The translations under genes were made by a program, and so were the position numbers. A model generated the notes under the pieces. That model was not told the DNA's origin and did no database searches. It saw only the letters and a list, made by a program, of their open reading frames with translations. A stretch of 64,000 bases of DNA, taken from the NCBI GenBank assembly GCA_022117465.1, contig JAHCGZ010000002.1:1-64000 (forward strand), read 5' to 3'. The DNA is from Candidatus Nitrosopumilus limneticus. Lineage in GTDB: Archaea > Thermoproteota > Nitrososphaeria > Nitrososphaerales > Nitrosopumilaceae. Below, in pieces: positions 13,439-24,164 of this stretch. Position 1 is the stretch's first letter. The number at the start of each line of letters is the position of its first letter.

Positions 13439-14737
13439 CTATGGTTTGTACTCTTCAGTAATTTCCTTAACAATACCAGCGGCTATTGTAGCACCCATAT
13501 CCCTTAAAGCAAATCTTCCCATTTCAGGGAATGCTTGGAAGGTTTCGATACAAGTTGGTCTTACTGGTCTAATCTTAACAATTGCGGCATCTCCAACTTT
13601 AAGGAATTTTGGATTTTCTTCCTCAACTGCGCCGCTTGCTGGATTTATTTTTTGAAGAAACTCAGTGACAGTTGCTGCAACTTGTGTTGTATGTGCATGC
13701 ATAACTGGAGTGTAACCAGGTGCAATTGCTGTTGGGTGGTGTATAACAATAATTTGAGCTTTGAATTCTTTTGCTACAGTTGGTGGAGCATCAGGAGTAC
13801 CAAGGACATCTCCTCTCTTGATATCTTTCTTTTCAATACCTCTGAGGTTAAAACCAATGTTGTCACCTGCTTCTGCAGTTGGCATTTCTGTATGGTGAGT
13901 TTCAATAGATTTAATTTCACCAAGTGCACCAGAAGGCATTACAATAATTTTCATACCTGCTTTCATGGTACCAGTTTCAACTCTACCTACAGGTACAGTT
14001 CCTACACCAGTAATTGAATAAACATCTTGAATTGGAACACGTAGTGGTTTACCAATTGGTTTTTCCTCAATTTTAAAATCATCAAATGCTTGGAGTAGTG
14101 TTTTACCAGTATACCATGGCATGTTATCCATTTTATTTACCAAGTTATCACCTTTCCATCCAGAAACTGGAATGAATGGTACATCCTCTAATTTGTAACC
14201 TACAGATTTTACTAATTTTTCACCTTTTTCTTTTGCTGCTTTATAGGCGGCTTCTTTGTATTCAACTGCATCCATCTTATTGATGGCAACAATAATTTGT
14301 TTTACACCTAATGTTTTTAGCAAAAATGCGTGTTCTCTTGCTTGTCCACCAGCTGCAGTTGCAGTATCAGTTTCACCTTCTTTTGCGGAAAGTACTAAGA
14401 TAGCGGCATCTGCTTCAGAAGCGCCAGTAATCATGTTTTTAATAAAGTCCCTGTGACCAGGTGCATCAATTAATGTAAAGAAGTATTTAGCAGACTCAAA
14501 TTTTTGAAATGCTAAGTCAATTGTAATTCCCCTTTCTCTTTCATCTTTAATGTTATCCATAACCCATGCATACTTGAAAGTATCACCTTTTCCGGTCTTT
14601 TCAGACTCGGCTGCATGTGCAGCAATAGTTCTCTCATCTACAACTCCTAGATCCATTAAGAAGTGACCCATAGTTGTGGATTTACCATTATCAATATGAC
14701 CTGTTACAATCATGTTTAAGTGTGGTTTAGTTGCCAT
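13439..14737 (-). CDS. tuf: Translation elongation factor 1-alpha
   Basis: TGHIDNGKSTTMGH, DAPGHRDFIKNMITGASEAD, NKMD motifs. Confidence 0.97.
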   Translation of the reverse strand: MATKPHLNMIVTGHIDNGKSTTMGHFLMDLGVVDERTIAAHAAESEKTGKGDTFKYAWVMDNIKDERERGITIDLAFQKFESAKYFFTLIDAPGHRDFIKNMITGASEADAAILVLSAKEGETDTATAAGGQAREHAFLLKTLGVKQIIVAINKMDAVEYKEAAYKAAKEKGEKLVKSVGYKLEDVPFIPVSGWKGDNLVNKMDNMPWYTGKTLLQAFDDFKIEEKPIGKPLRVPIQDVYSITGVGTVPVGRVETGTMKAGMKIIVMPSGALGEIKSIETHHTEMPTAEAGDNIGFNLRGIEKKDIKRGDVLGTPDAPPTVAKEFKAQIIVIHHPTAIAPGYTPVMHAHTTQVAATVTEFLQKINPASGAVEEENPKFLKVGDAAIVKIRPVRPTCIETFQAFPEMGRFALRDMGATIAAGIVKEITEEYKP

Positions 14738-14868
14738 ATCGGTTTCGATGTCGAGGGCATATATTACTGTAATGAATTTTTTGTTTCAAATTAAATTTCT
14801 TTGAGATAAATTTTTTAATTTTGGACTTTAATAAAAGTACATAAATCAAAGAAGAAAAAAGAACTAAT

Positions 14869-16005
14869 ATGAAAATTACTGTTTCAGTTATCAAAGCAGA
14901 CGTCGGAGGAATTGGAGGACATACAAAACCAAGTGACGGTTTAATTAAAGCAATTAGAGATACTGTGGAAAATTCAGGCGACTTACTAATTGATCATTAC
15001 ATAGGTTATTGTGGAGATGATACACATATTGTCATGTCACATACACATGGAGTAAATAATGAAAAAGTTCACAAACTCGCATGGGATGCTTTTATGGCAG
15101 GAACACAAGTTGCTAAAAAAGAAGGCCTATATGGAGCAGGTCAAGATTTACTCAAAGATTCATTTTCAGGTAATGTAAAAGGAATGGGACCAGGGGTTGC
15201 AGAGTTGGAGTTTGAAGAAAGACCTAATGAAGCATTTACAGTTTTTGCAGCAGATAAAACAGAACCAGGTGCATTCAACTATCCAATTTATAGAATGTTT
15301 GTAGACGCATTAAGTAATACTGCCTTAATTGTAAACAAGAGCCTTGCAAGCGGAGTCAAGTTTCACATTATGGATGTGGAGAAAGGACAAATTGCAGAGC
15401 TACAATTATGGGAAGACAAACCAACAATTGAAGCTGCATTAATGTATCCAGGAAGATATGTTGTAGATTCAGTTTACACAAGAGACGGAGAACCAATTTT
15501 AAATGCATCAACAGATAGACTCCACAATATTGCAGGAACTTATGTTGGAAAAGATGATCCAATTTGTTTAGTTAGAACACAAAAGAATTTCCCAGCAACT
15601 GAAGAAGTTGGAAGTATGTTTAACAATCCACATTATGTCGCAGGTAATACACGAGGAAGTCACAACATGCCATTAATGCCAGTGAAATTAAATTCTGCAG
15701 CATCAATTAATTTCTGCATTCCAATTGTAGAAGCATTAGTTTTTAGTATGCATAATGGTAAATTTACAGGACCGTTTGATGGATTCTCAACACCTGATTG
15801 GGACTACATTAGAGAAATTGCAACAAAGAAAGCAATGTCAATAAGAAGTCAAGGATTCATTCACCCAGCAACACTAGTTCCATCAGAATTAGAATACGCT
15901 GAAGGATATAGAGCAAGAATGGATATTCTTGAAAGTAAGATGAAGCCTATGAAAGACGAACCATCAAATACAAATAGAAAAGAAAATTACGAAGATCCAG
16001 ATTAA
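14869..16005 (+). CDS. fbp: Fructose-1,6-bisphosphate aldolase/phosphatase
   Basis: MKITVSVIKADVGGIGGHTKPSDGL...CGDDTHIVMSHTHG is typical of archaeal type V FBPase. Confidence 0.95.
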   Translation: MKITVSVIKADVGGIGGHTKPSDGLIKAIRDTVENSGDLLIDHYIGYCGDDTHIVMSHTHGVNNEKVHKLAWDAFMAGTQVAKKEGLYGAGQDLLKDSFSGNVKGMGPGVAELEFEERPNEAFTVFAADKTEPGAFNYPIYRMFVDALSNTALIVNKSLASGVKFHIMDVEKGQIAELQLWEDKPTIEAALMYPGRYVVDSVYTRDGEPILNASTDRLHNIAGTYVGKDDPICLVRTQKNFPATEEVGSMFNNPHYVAGNTRGSHNMPLMPVKLNSAASINFCIPIVEALVFSMHNGKFTGPFDGFSTPDWDYIREIATKKAMSIRSQGFIHPATLVPSELEYAEGYRARMDILESKMKPMKDEPSNTNRKENYEDPD

Positions 16006-16070
16006 CTATTTAAGACATTTTTATTATTGCGAAATAGTTAAATCAAAAAAAGACTTAAGGATTTTAGGGT

Positions 16071-16481
16071 ATGAAGGCCTTACAAAAAATATTTGATTGG
16101 AGGACATACATTTTCACAGTGATACCAGTAATTACATTCTCTAGTTTTGTTGCAGTTTTATTTGGACAGACGATTCCAGGAATTATCTTATCATTTTTTA
16201 AAGTAGCTGGAGAATGTGTGGTTTTAGGTTTAGTCGTAATTTTTGCATTTACATGGTTTCTTAAAGCTAGACCACATAATCGTCCAAAAAGCTATAGAAT
16301 AATTCCATTAGATATATTTGGTAAAAAAACAGAAATTGAAGAAATTAGAACAGATTTCAAAACACATGATGTAGCATGGAGCTATATGAAACAATACAAA
16401 AAAACATACCCACTACATAATTTTGCACTAGTAACAGATGAAAAAAATTCAGATAAACCAACAATTTTTAGATACATCTAG
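16071..16481 (+). CDS. Membrane protein of unknown function
   Basis: 136-aa ORF with two hydrophobic N-terminal segments. Confidence 0.65.
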   Translation: MKALQKIFDWRTYIFTVIPVITFSSFVAVLFGQTIPGIILSFFKVAGECVVLGLVVIFAFTWFLKARPHNRPKSYRIIPLDIFGKKTEIEEIRTDFKTHDVAWSYMKQYKKTYPLHNFALVTDEKNSDKPTIFRYI

Positions 16482-16518
16482 ATTCAGACTTTTATTCAGG
16501 AATAGTTAGTAACAGATT

Positions 16519-18288
16519 ATGGAGTATTCTATTTTAGCTGAAGTTTTTCAAAAAATGGAATCAACTACAAAAAGATTAGAGTTAACACAATTTTTAGTGG
16601 AATTATTTGAAAAAACACCACATGAAGTAGTTTCAAAAATAGTTTATCTAATTCAAGGAAAACTTAGACCAGATTTTGAGGGTATAGAATTAGGAGTTGC
16701 AGAAAAACTAGCAATGAAGGCAATATCAAAATCATCAGGCATAGCAATAAAAAAAATTCAGGAGGCATATACAAAAGATGGGGACATGGGTCACGCAGCA
16801 GCTGTCATCTTAGAACAAAAAACACAAACAACATTTCTAATGGAAAGTATCACTGTAGAAAGAGTATATGAGACATTATTCAAAATTGCAAAATTAGAAG
16901 GATCAGGTTCGCAAGATATGAAAATTAAATACATTTCAAGTTTATTAAATGATGCAAGTCCATTAGAAGCAAGTTTTATTTTAAAAATTTTACTTGGAAC
17001 TTTAAGATTGGGTATTGCAGAAAATACAGTAATGGATGCATTAGCAATTACATATTCAGGAGATAAACAAAATAGAAAATTATTACAAAATGCATATAAT
17101 GTTTCAAGTGATTTAGGAAAAGTTGCAGAAACTATAGCAGTAGAGGGAATAGAAGGAATTAAAAAATTTAAAATTAGTTTATTTAATCCAATTCGTCCTA
17201 TGCTTGCAGACAGAGTAAAAAGTGAAAAAGAGGTAATTGAAAAAATGGGTAATGAGTTTGCAATTGAATACAAACTAGATGGAGAAAGAGTTCAAATTCA
17301 TATCGCAGGAGAAAGAATAGAATTATTTTCTAGAAGTTTAGAAAAAATTTCAGATTACTATCCAGACATTACTGAAAAGATGCCAAAAATAATTCAAGCA
17401 GATGATGCAATACTAGAAGCAGAGATAGTTGCAATTAATGAAAATACAGGGGATTTTCTACCATTTCAAGAATTAATGCATAGAAGAAGAAAATATAAAA
17501 TTGAAAAAGCAGTTACAGAATATCCAATTACAGTGAATTTTTTTGATGTGTTATATTGTAACGGAAAGGATTGCACAGAATTAAACTACAATGAAAGAAG
17601 AAGAAAATTAGAAAGCATAGTTAAACAAAATGAATTTGCAAAATTTATTCCAATGACTATAGCAAAGAATGAAAATGACATAGAAGAATTTTTTGAAAAT
17701 AGTATTAATGCAGGAAGTGAGGGATTAATGCTAAAAATGTTAGACAAACCATATCAGGCAGGTTCAAGAGGAAGTCACTGGTTAAAATTAAAAAGAGAAT
17801 ACAGAAATGAATTAGGAGATAGTTTAGACCTTGTTGTAGTGGGAGGATTTTTTGGAAAAGGTAGACGAACAGGAAGTTATGGAACACTGTTACTTTCAAC
17901 ATATGATGAAAACACAGATACATTTCCCAGCATATGTAAAGTTGGTACAGGTTTTACAGATGACAGTTTAGATCAATTATATCAAATTTTAAATCCAAAA
18001 ACTACAATTAAAAAAAATCCACGTATCAATAGTGAAATGGAAGCAGATGTATGGTTTGAACCGGAATTGGTAATAGAAGTGGTAGCATCAGAAATTACAT
18101 TAAGTCCAATTCACAAAGTAGCAAAAGATGAAATAAGAAAGGGAACAGGATTAGCATTAAGATTTCCAAAATTTACAGGAAAGATAAGATTAGAAAAAAC
18201 AGCAGAGGATGCATCAACAGACGAGGAAGTGATTTCATTGTACAAAGGACAAAATAAAGCAGTACGTGATAAAAATTTGATACAATAA
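16519..18288 (+). CDS. lig: ATP-dependent DNA ligase
   Basis: EYKLDGERVQIH active-site motif, SEGLMLKMLDKPYQAGSRGSHWLKLKREY. Confidence 0.95.
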   Translation: MEYSILAEVFQKMESTTKRLELTQFLVELFEKTPHEVVSKIVYLIQGKLRPDFEGIELGVAEKLAMKAISKSSGIAIKKIQEAYTKDGDMGHAAAVILEQKTQTTFLMESITVERVYETLFKIAKLEGSGSQDMKIKYISSLLNDASPLEASFILKILLGTLRLGIAENTVMDALAITYSGDKQNRKLLQNAYNVSSDLGKVAETIAVEGIEGIKKFKISLFNPIRPMLADRVKSEKEVIEKMGNEFAIEYKLDGERVQIHIAGERIELFSRSLEKISDYYPDITEKMPKIIQADDAILEAEIVAINENTGDFLPFQELMHRRRKYKIEKAVTEYPITVNFFDVLYCNGKDCTELNYNERRRKLESIVKQNEFAKFIPMTIAKNENDIEEFFENSINAGSEGLMLKMLDKPYQAGSRGSHWLKLKREYRNELGDSLDLVVVGGFFGKGRRTGSYGTLLLSTYDENTDTFPSICKVGTGFTDDSLDQLYQILNPKTTIKKNPRINSEMEADVWFEPELVIEVVASEITLSPIHKVAKDEIRKGTGLALRFPKFTGKIRLEKTAEDASTDEEVISLYKGQNKAVRDKNLIQ

Positions 18289-18351
18289 CGCTCAAAAAAT
18301 ATCAAAAATCATAAATGATTTAAATTACCACGAGTAATGATACTTTTTGTT

Positions 18352-19005
18352 ATGTATAGTGGAGAGCTTGAAGTTCAAGCAAAAAGAAAGGCAATAGCAG
18401 TTCTACAAGATGAGATCAATAGAATTCTAAACGCTTCTAGAGAACTTGCAACATTGACAGATTCTTTAATGAAAAAAGACAAAAAAGCAGTCAAAAATAC
18501 TTTGATGCAAATCTCAACAATAGAAGAAGAAGTAGAAAGTCTTAGAAGAAAAATTACACGTGAAGTTGCAGATGTTGGAGGATTAATCATGAATAGAGAA
18601 AACCTTCTAAATACTGCATACACAATGGATGAGATTGCAGGTTATATCACAGGTATCGCATTCAAACTTTCAAATGTAAAAATAACTACATTGAAAAGCT
18701 CAAAACTTGATGTAGATATTGCAGAACTAATATCATTAGTAGTTGATGAAGTCTACAAACTAAATGAAATTATTAGAAGTCTAAATACAAATACAGCCAA
18801 TGCTATTGAATTGGCACAAGAAACACAAACAATTGAGAGACTAATAGATATCAAATATAGAGATGCAACAATAAAACTGCTCGACGAAGTAAAAGATCCA
18901 AAAGAATTGTTACTAATTAAAGATGTAATAGAAGGGATTGAAGAAATGTCAGACAAGTGTCAAAGAGTTTCAGATTCATTCATTCTACTTGCATTAAGCC
19001 TGTAG
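18352..19005 (+). CDS. PhoU-like/DUF47 family protein
   Basis: All-helical, ALxEI..SL-rich sequence with DEIAGYITGIAF, typical of DUF47. Start uncertain (ORF-track Met at 18337). Confidence 0.65.
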   Translation: MYSGELEVQAKRKAIAVLQDEINRILNASRELATLTDSLMKKDKKAVKNTLMQISTIEEEVESLRRKITREVADVGGLIMNRENLLNTAYTMDEIAGYITGIAFKLSNVKITTLKSSKLDVDIAELISLVVDEVYKLNEIIRSLNTNTANAIELAQETQTIERLIDIKYRDATIKLLDEVKDPKELLLIKDVIEGIEEMSDKCQRVSDSFILLALSL

Positions 19006-19097
19006 TAAAAAAACAATTTTAATTTCTACTTTATTTTTTATTGAATCAACCTAGTTTTTACTATAGAATTCATATATAATACAAGTTTGATAAAATT

Positions 19098-19634
19098 ATG
19101 AAAAGTGAACTAATAGAAAATAGAATAATTGTTTGGGATATTGAGGATTCAAAGAAACTTTTCAGTGAAGGATACTATGGAAAACCCATAGGTATGCCTA
19201 AACCAAAAATTAATGAAATTAATGTTCCATTAATTTTGGATTTGATTGAGGGATTATATTTATTAGAAATTAAAAAAATTACAATTACCAAATTAAAAGA
19301 AAAAATTAACATAGACCAAATGACAGAGATTTGTAAAAAACAAGTTCATGAATTTGAAAAAAAATATATTGTTTATAAAAATTTTCGAGATAAGGGATAC
19401 ATAATTAATCCAGGGATAAAATTTGGATGTGATTTTGCAGTTTATGAAAAAGGTCCAGGAATAGATCATGCGCCATTTTTAATTCAAGTGTATAATAGAA
19501 GTGAACCAATAACATCAACAGGAATTGTTCTTGCAGGACGACTTGCAACAACCGTAAAAAAACAATTCATTTTAGCAATACCCAAAGGAAAAGATAAAGT
19601 GGATTTTCTTGCGTTAGATTGGTGGAAAGCTTAA
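19098..19634 (+). CDS. endA: tRNA-splicing endonuclease
   Basis: YKNFRDKGYIINPGIKFGCDFAVYEKGPGIDHAPFLIQV catalytic core (Y/H/K). Confidence 0.92.
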   Translation: MKSELIENRIIVWDIEDSKKLFSEGYYGKPIGMPKPKINEINVPLILDLIEGLYLLEIKKITITKLKEKINIDQMTEICKKQVHEFEKKYIVYKNFRDKGYIINPGIKFGCDFAVYEKGPGIDHAPFLIQVYNRSEPITSTGIVLAGRLATTVKKQFILAIPKGKDKVDFLALDWWKA

Positions 19635-20008
19635 ACAGCTTTTATGTGACCAGCGATTCTATTATAAATTTCATAAAGTTCCTTTGTAATACCAAATGAA
19701 ATATGATTATCCCATTTACCACGTATTCGAATTGCGGTATCAGTAGGTTCAACATAGATGGTTGCATCATTTATGGATTGTTTAGCAATCATTTCATTAA
19801 GTTGAGTATCCGAATTTAGTTTAGTAGCCAAATCACCAGAACCAGTCCATTTAACTTTAGTGAGAACTTTGGAACCAAAATGACCTTGAGTCGTTAAAGA
19901 TGTTTTTGCAGTGTAATGCACAGCAGCTGAACCAACATTCTTTCTAACAATAAAGTGAGCTTGGAATCTATCTAATGCGCCCCATGGAAGTGGATTTGGA
20001 TCTTGCAT
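19631..20008 (-). CDS. Conserved hypothetical protein
   Basis: 125-aa ORF in a compact minus-strand pair. Confidence 0.65.
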   Translation of the reverse strand: MQDPNPLPWGALDRFQAHFIVRKNVGSAAVHYTAKTSLTTQGHFGSKVLTKVKWTGSGDLATKLNSDTQLNEMIAKQSINDATIYVEPTDTAIRIRGKWDNHISFGITKELYEIYNRIAGHIKAV

Positions 20009-20010
20009 GA

Positions 20011-20271
20011 TTATCCCTTTTGAATTATTTGTACTACGTCAATGTTAGAATTTTTAATATCAAGACAACCTTTGTTAGTAACCATTCTTGGAGTTTGAGC
20101 AAAATATCGACTATAGTATTCATCTCTTTCAACAGCATCACTTCCAATTTCTTTAGATTCAGAAACAACTCCGATCTCCTTTAACATGGAGCTAAATTTT
20201 TCAGGCCATGTTTGGGAAATAAAAGTATCAGATTCTTCATCATGCATAAAAAATATCATATCATACCCCAA
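20011..20271 (-). CDS. Conserved hypothetical protein
   Basis: 86-aa ORF immediately upstream of the previous gene. Confidence 0.6.
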   Translation of the reverse strand: MGYDMIFFMHDEESDTFISQTWPEKFSSMLKEIGVVSESKEIGSDAVERDEYYSRYFAQTPRMVTNKGCLDIKNSNIDVVQIIQKG

Positions 20272-20340
20272 ATAAAGATTTCAAGAAATATAGACTAGAT
20301 CAATCCAAATAAATATTACAAAATATTTGGCAAAGTACTT

Positions 20341-22113
20341 ATGCTAAAATTCCAAAATAAAATATCACTTATCACAGGAAGCGGTACTGGAATAGGTCAA
20401 GCCATTGCTAAGAAATTTGTAGAAAATGGAGGAAGTGTAATCATACTTGGAAGAAGAAGAGAGCCATTAGATGAAACAGCCAAGATGTTAGAATCAATTA
20501 TTGCAGATAACCAAAGTGGAGCTAATGTTAGAATTTTTTCAGGAGTAGATGTAAGTGATGAAATTGGAATGAATAAAATGTTTGAGGAATTAAAAAAAGA
20601 TAATGTAACAATTGATCATGTAATTAACAATGCAGGGGTTTCAGGTCCAGTTACATGCTTTCCAAATTCACCACTAGACGAATTTAAAAGTACAATTGAA
20701 ATTCACCTTACTGGAACATTTTGGGGTTCAGTTCAAGCACTTAAGGTTATGAAAGCAGGAGGAAAAATTATTACAATTTCAACATTTTTCACAGAGGAGA
20801 GACCATTAGAGCAAAGACCATACAGATTTAGAAGTCCATATACGGCATCACAAGGAGCAAAAAATAGATTAGCAGAATTAATGTCATGGGAATTAACAGA
20901 TAAAGGAATTATTTCAATTGCAACAAATCCAGGACCAGTTCATTCAGATAGAATTTACAAAACAGTATATCCAAAAGCAGCAGCAGAGTTTATGAGAGTT
21001 AGTGGATTTGAGGATTTAAATCCTACAGAAGTAGATGCAGCAAACAAAGAATTACTTCCATTATTAGGAGAGAACGATTCAGTAATTAAAAAAGGAATTT
21101 CTAATGCAGCTGTAAAATTAGCAAATGGGAAAGATGTCACAAAATTAACGGAGACATTAACTAACTTATTAAATAAAATACAAACAATTGCAGAAAAAGT
21201 TCAAAACAATACATCAGATATGATTGCAAACAAAGAATTTCTATCTCAAGGACAAGTTGCAGAAACAGTTCTAAATTTATGTGATGATGAAATTGCAAAA
21301 ATTGTCAACGGAAAAGTAATTCCAGGAGATAGAGTATTTTATCCAGTTAAACCACATATTGGAACTACTACCCCAGGAGTACATCAACCAAATTTTGCTG
21401 GAAAATCAGTGATATTTACAATTGATGCAACAGATAAAACAGATGCAGAACGTGTAGAATTTTTGGCACAACATGTGGAAAAGAATGGAGGAAAAGTGGC
21501 ATGTTTTATATCACAAACAACCCCAACTGATCTTCAAGAATATATCAGCAGTAAATTTCACTCACATGTAGTAGATATTAAAAATCCCACAGAAGTTCAA
21601 AAATGGCTAAACACAGCAAAGACAAACATTGGTGAAATTTTAGCAGTAATACACATTACAGGAAAATTACCACAAATAGAAAAATTAACTGAATTAACTA
21701 GACCAGCATGGGAAGAATTAACTGAAAAATTCATATCAACTCCTGCAACAGTTGCACAAAGAGCCCTTGAACAATTTGTGCCAGGAGGAAAAGATGATCC
21801 ACGTCTGTATGAAAATGCAAAAGGAGCAATTATGATTATTGGTCCAGACTTACCAATTGGAAAAAAAGTTACGGGAACACAAAGAGCTCAAGTAGAAGTT
21901 TTCAGAGGTGCACTAAGGCCATTTACTACCACAGTGAATCAAGAATTAAGCGATGTATTAAAATCAAAAATCAGAATGTTTACAATTTTTCCTGGTTCAA
22001 TAACAGGTTCAGAACCAAACAATCAAAGAATAGCAGAGGCATTTAATTTTCTAGTTACAGAAAATGCACTTTTATCGTCAGAAGTAACATTCTGTGTTGA
22101 TGAAACAAGATAA
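20341..22113 (+). CDS. Two-domain SDR protein resembling the N-terminal part of bifunctional malonyl-CoA reductase
   Basis: N-terminal SDR TGSGTGIGQAIAKKFVENGG, NNAGVSG, NPGPVHSDRI; C-terminal degenerate SDR ending MFTIFPGSITGSE. Confidence 0.75.
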   Translation: MLKFQNKISLITGSGTGIGQAIAKKFVENGGSVIILGRRREPLDETAKMLESIIADNQSGANVRIFSGVDVSDEIGMNKMFEELKKDNVTIDHVINNAGVSGPVTCFPNSPLDEFKSTIEIHLTGTFWGSVQALKVMKAGGKIITISTFFTEERPLEQRPYRFRSPYTASQGAKNRLAELMSWELTDKGIISIATNPGPVHSDRIYKTVYPKAAAEFMRVSGFEDLNPTEVDAANKELLPLLGENDSVIKKGISNAAVKLANGKDVTKLTETLTNLLNKIQTIAEKVQNNTSDMIANKEFLSQGQVAETVLNLCDDEIAKIVNGKVIPGDRVFYPVKPHIGTTTPGVHQPNFAGKSVIFTIDATDKTDAERVEFLAQHVEKNGGKVACFISQTTPTDLQEYISSKFHSHVVDIKNPTEVQKWLNTAKTNIGEILAVIHITGKLPQIEKLTELTRPAWEELTEKFISTPATVAQRALEQFVPGGKDDPRLYENAKGAIMIIGPDLPIGKKVTGTQRAQVEVFRGALRPFTTTVNQELSDVLKSKIRMFTIFPGSITGSEPNNQRIAEAFNFLVTENALLSSEVTFCVDETR

Positions 22114-22115
22114 GG

Positions 22116-22556
22116 ATGAAGAAATTTAGAGAATTTATAATCGGTGAATCATTTTATTCCACATGTAGTATTTCAAAGAACGAATTAGAACAATATTTAA
22201 AATTTTCAAGAATAAAAAATGTATTGTTAGATGATAATAGTAAAGAAAAACAACAATTAGTTTCAGGAAGAGCTGTATTAGCGAGAATGGAAGGGGAGTT
22301 TACAAGATTAAGTCAAATTTATGGAAACCACATTATTTTTCTTGGTACCGATGGAGATTCAGAATGGGGAAATAGAAATACTAGATTTCTAAAACCATGT
22401 TATACGGATCAAGTACTAAAATTAAAATTTACAATTACAAAAAAAGAAGATATAGATGATGAATTTGGAAAAATTACAATAGATTATGAAGGAAGTACAC
22501 AAGATAATGAATTAATTATAATTTCAAAAAAAAATATTTACAGAATTAAAAAATGA
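22116..22556 (+). CDS. MaoC-like/hotdog-fold domain protein
   Basis: FIIGESFYSTCSISKNELEQYLKFSRI...FLKPCYTDQVLKLKFTITKKE resembles the MaoC hotdog layout; 3-nt gap from the upstream gene suggests co-transcription. Confidence 0.5.
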   Translation: MKKFREFIIGESFYSTCSISKNELEQYLKFSRIKNVLLDDNSKEKQQLVSGRAVLARMEGEFTRLSQIYGNHIIFLGTDGDSEWGNRNTRFLKPCYTDQVLKLKFTITKKEDIDDEFGKITIDYEGSTQDNELIIISKKNIYRIKK

Positions 22557-22679
22557 TTACACAATAATTTATAAAATAATACTAAGGAGCCAACTAGTCT
22601 CCTCAGCCATTAGATCATCAGACCTAACGAACAATATTCTTCTAAAAATTAGTATAAAAATACAACTAATAATTTATGC

Positions 22680-23465
22680 CTAAAAACCAAATAAGAGTAA
22701 ATTATTAGTCAAAGAATCAAAAAATAATTTTACAGCTACAATCAAAAGTACTACAACGATTAGAATTTTTAAATTTCTTTCTTTTACACTAAGAGATAAT
22801 TTTGCACCAACTAATCCGCCAAAAAATGAACCAATTGCTAAAAATCCAGACTGAAGAAAATCAGGATGTCCCAAAATACTATGAACAATAATACCAGATA
22901 AGGATGCAAACAATAAAATTAATTGAGAAGTAGGAGCAGCTATTTTCATAGATATTCCCATTCCAATTACCATCAAAGGTACAAAAACAACACCCCCACC
23001 AATGCCAAAGAAAGATGAAATTATTCCTCCAAAAAAGCTGGCTCCAATTGTAAAAATAATCAATTGGTTTGAAATTATTTTATTCCTTGATTCAAGTTCC
23101 TTTCTTAAAAAAATGTAAATTGAAGATCCAATTAAAACAAAACCAAATAAAATTTTAAAAATATTAGGAGTTGCATCAGTGGAAATTATTGCACCCAAGA
23201 CAGTTCCAGGAATTGCAAGCAGACCAAGTTTTATTCCTAAAGAGTATTCTATTCTTTTTTGTTTTGAATAGGAAATTGTGGATGCAACAGAATTACTAAA
23301 GGCTGCAAAAAGACTATTACTTGCTGCAACAGTAGGAGGAAAACCTAAAAATGTTAAAATTGGAACAATAATTACTCCACCACCAAGACCAATCATGGAC
23401 CCCAGTACTCCTGCAACAAACCCCAAAGGAATTAACCATAATTGATCAATCATTGTAATCGTCAA
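22680..23465 (-). CDS. TauE/SafE-family membrane permease
   Basis: GFVAGVLGSMIGLGGGVIIVPIL and second-half FFGGIISSFFGIGGGVVFVPLM inverted-repeat signature. Confidence 0.92.
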   Translation of the reverse strand: MTITMIDQLWLIPLGFVAGVLGSMIGLGGGVIIVPILTFLGFPPTVAASNSLFAAFSNSVASTISYSKQKRIEYSLGIKLGLLAIPGTVLGAIISTDATPNIFKILFGFVLIGSSIYIFLRKELESRNKIISNQLIIFTIGASFFGGIISSFFGIGGGVVFVPLMVIGMGISMKIAAPTSQLILLFASLSGIIVHSILGHPDFLQSGFLAIGSFFGGLVGAKLSLSVKERNLKILIVVVLLIVAVKLFFDSLTNNLLLFGF

Positions 23466-23493
23466 TCAAATAATTTTATCATATATAATTACA

Positions 23494-24123
23494 CTACTTT
23501 AGAACAATTAAAGTCCAGAAATATGAGTCGTTTTTGGAGTTTATTTCAAGAATTAGTGTTTCATCACCAAGCCCAGTAATAGTAGACTTCAAAGGTATGG
23601 TTTGAGAGGATTCAGCATATTTTATTTTAGCAGCATTTATCCACTCACTAACAGATTCAAATTCGCCAGGTTGTTTTTCATTCCAACAATCACATACCAA
23701 AGTTTCAATCATTGTTTCAAAAACAATTTCAATTTCATTAGATTTTGTATCCAAAAATGGCGATGACTCAACTAATGCAAGAGCCATTATAGGGTTATCA
23801 GGAACACCGCCCATACTAATATTTCCAAGAGATTTTCCATCGGAGTCTTGGATAGCAGTTGTAGTACAATAGGTAATAGTAGATAAAATATCATCTTGAA
23901 TTGCACAATAATTTCCAATAGTATGATCTGTAATAGGAGTGGGGGAAGACATAAAAATATTTTGTTCAGATAGAGACACTTTTATTTTTTCAATATCATA
24001 AAATGTAAAACCATACTGATATAGATTTTCTGATGAAGGTATAGAAGAATTTTCAGGAATTAAAAAAATAACAACTGCAGAAATAAATATAACAATTAGT
24101 GGAATGATAATTTTTTTATTCAT
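23494..24123 (-). CDS. Secreted/membrane-anchored protein of unknown function
   Basis: N-terminal TM MNKKIIIPLIVIFISAVVIFLIP followed by an extracellular-type domain. Confidence 0.6.
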   Translation of the reverse strand: MNKKIIIPLIVIFISAVVIFLIPENSSIPSSENLYQYGFTFYDIEKIKVSLSEQNIFMSSPTPITDHTIGNYCAIQDDILSTITYCTTTAIQDSDGKSLGNISMGGVPDNPIMALALVESSPFLDTKSNEIEIVFETMIETLVCDCWNEKQPGEFESVSEWINAAKIKYAESSQTIPLKSTITGLGDETLILEINSKNDSYFWTLIVLK

Positions 24124-24164
24124 AAATAATTCATAGGTAGATTACAACATAAGGTTTTGCAATT

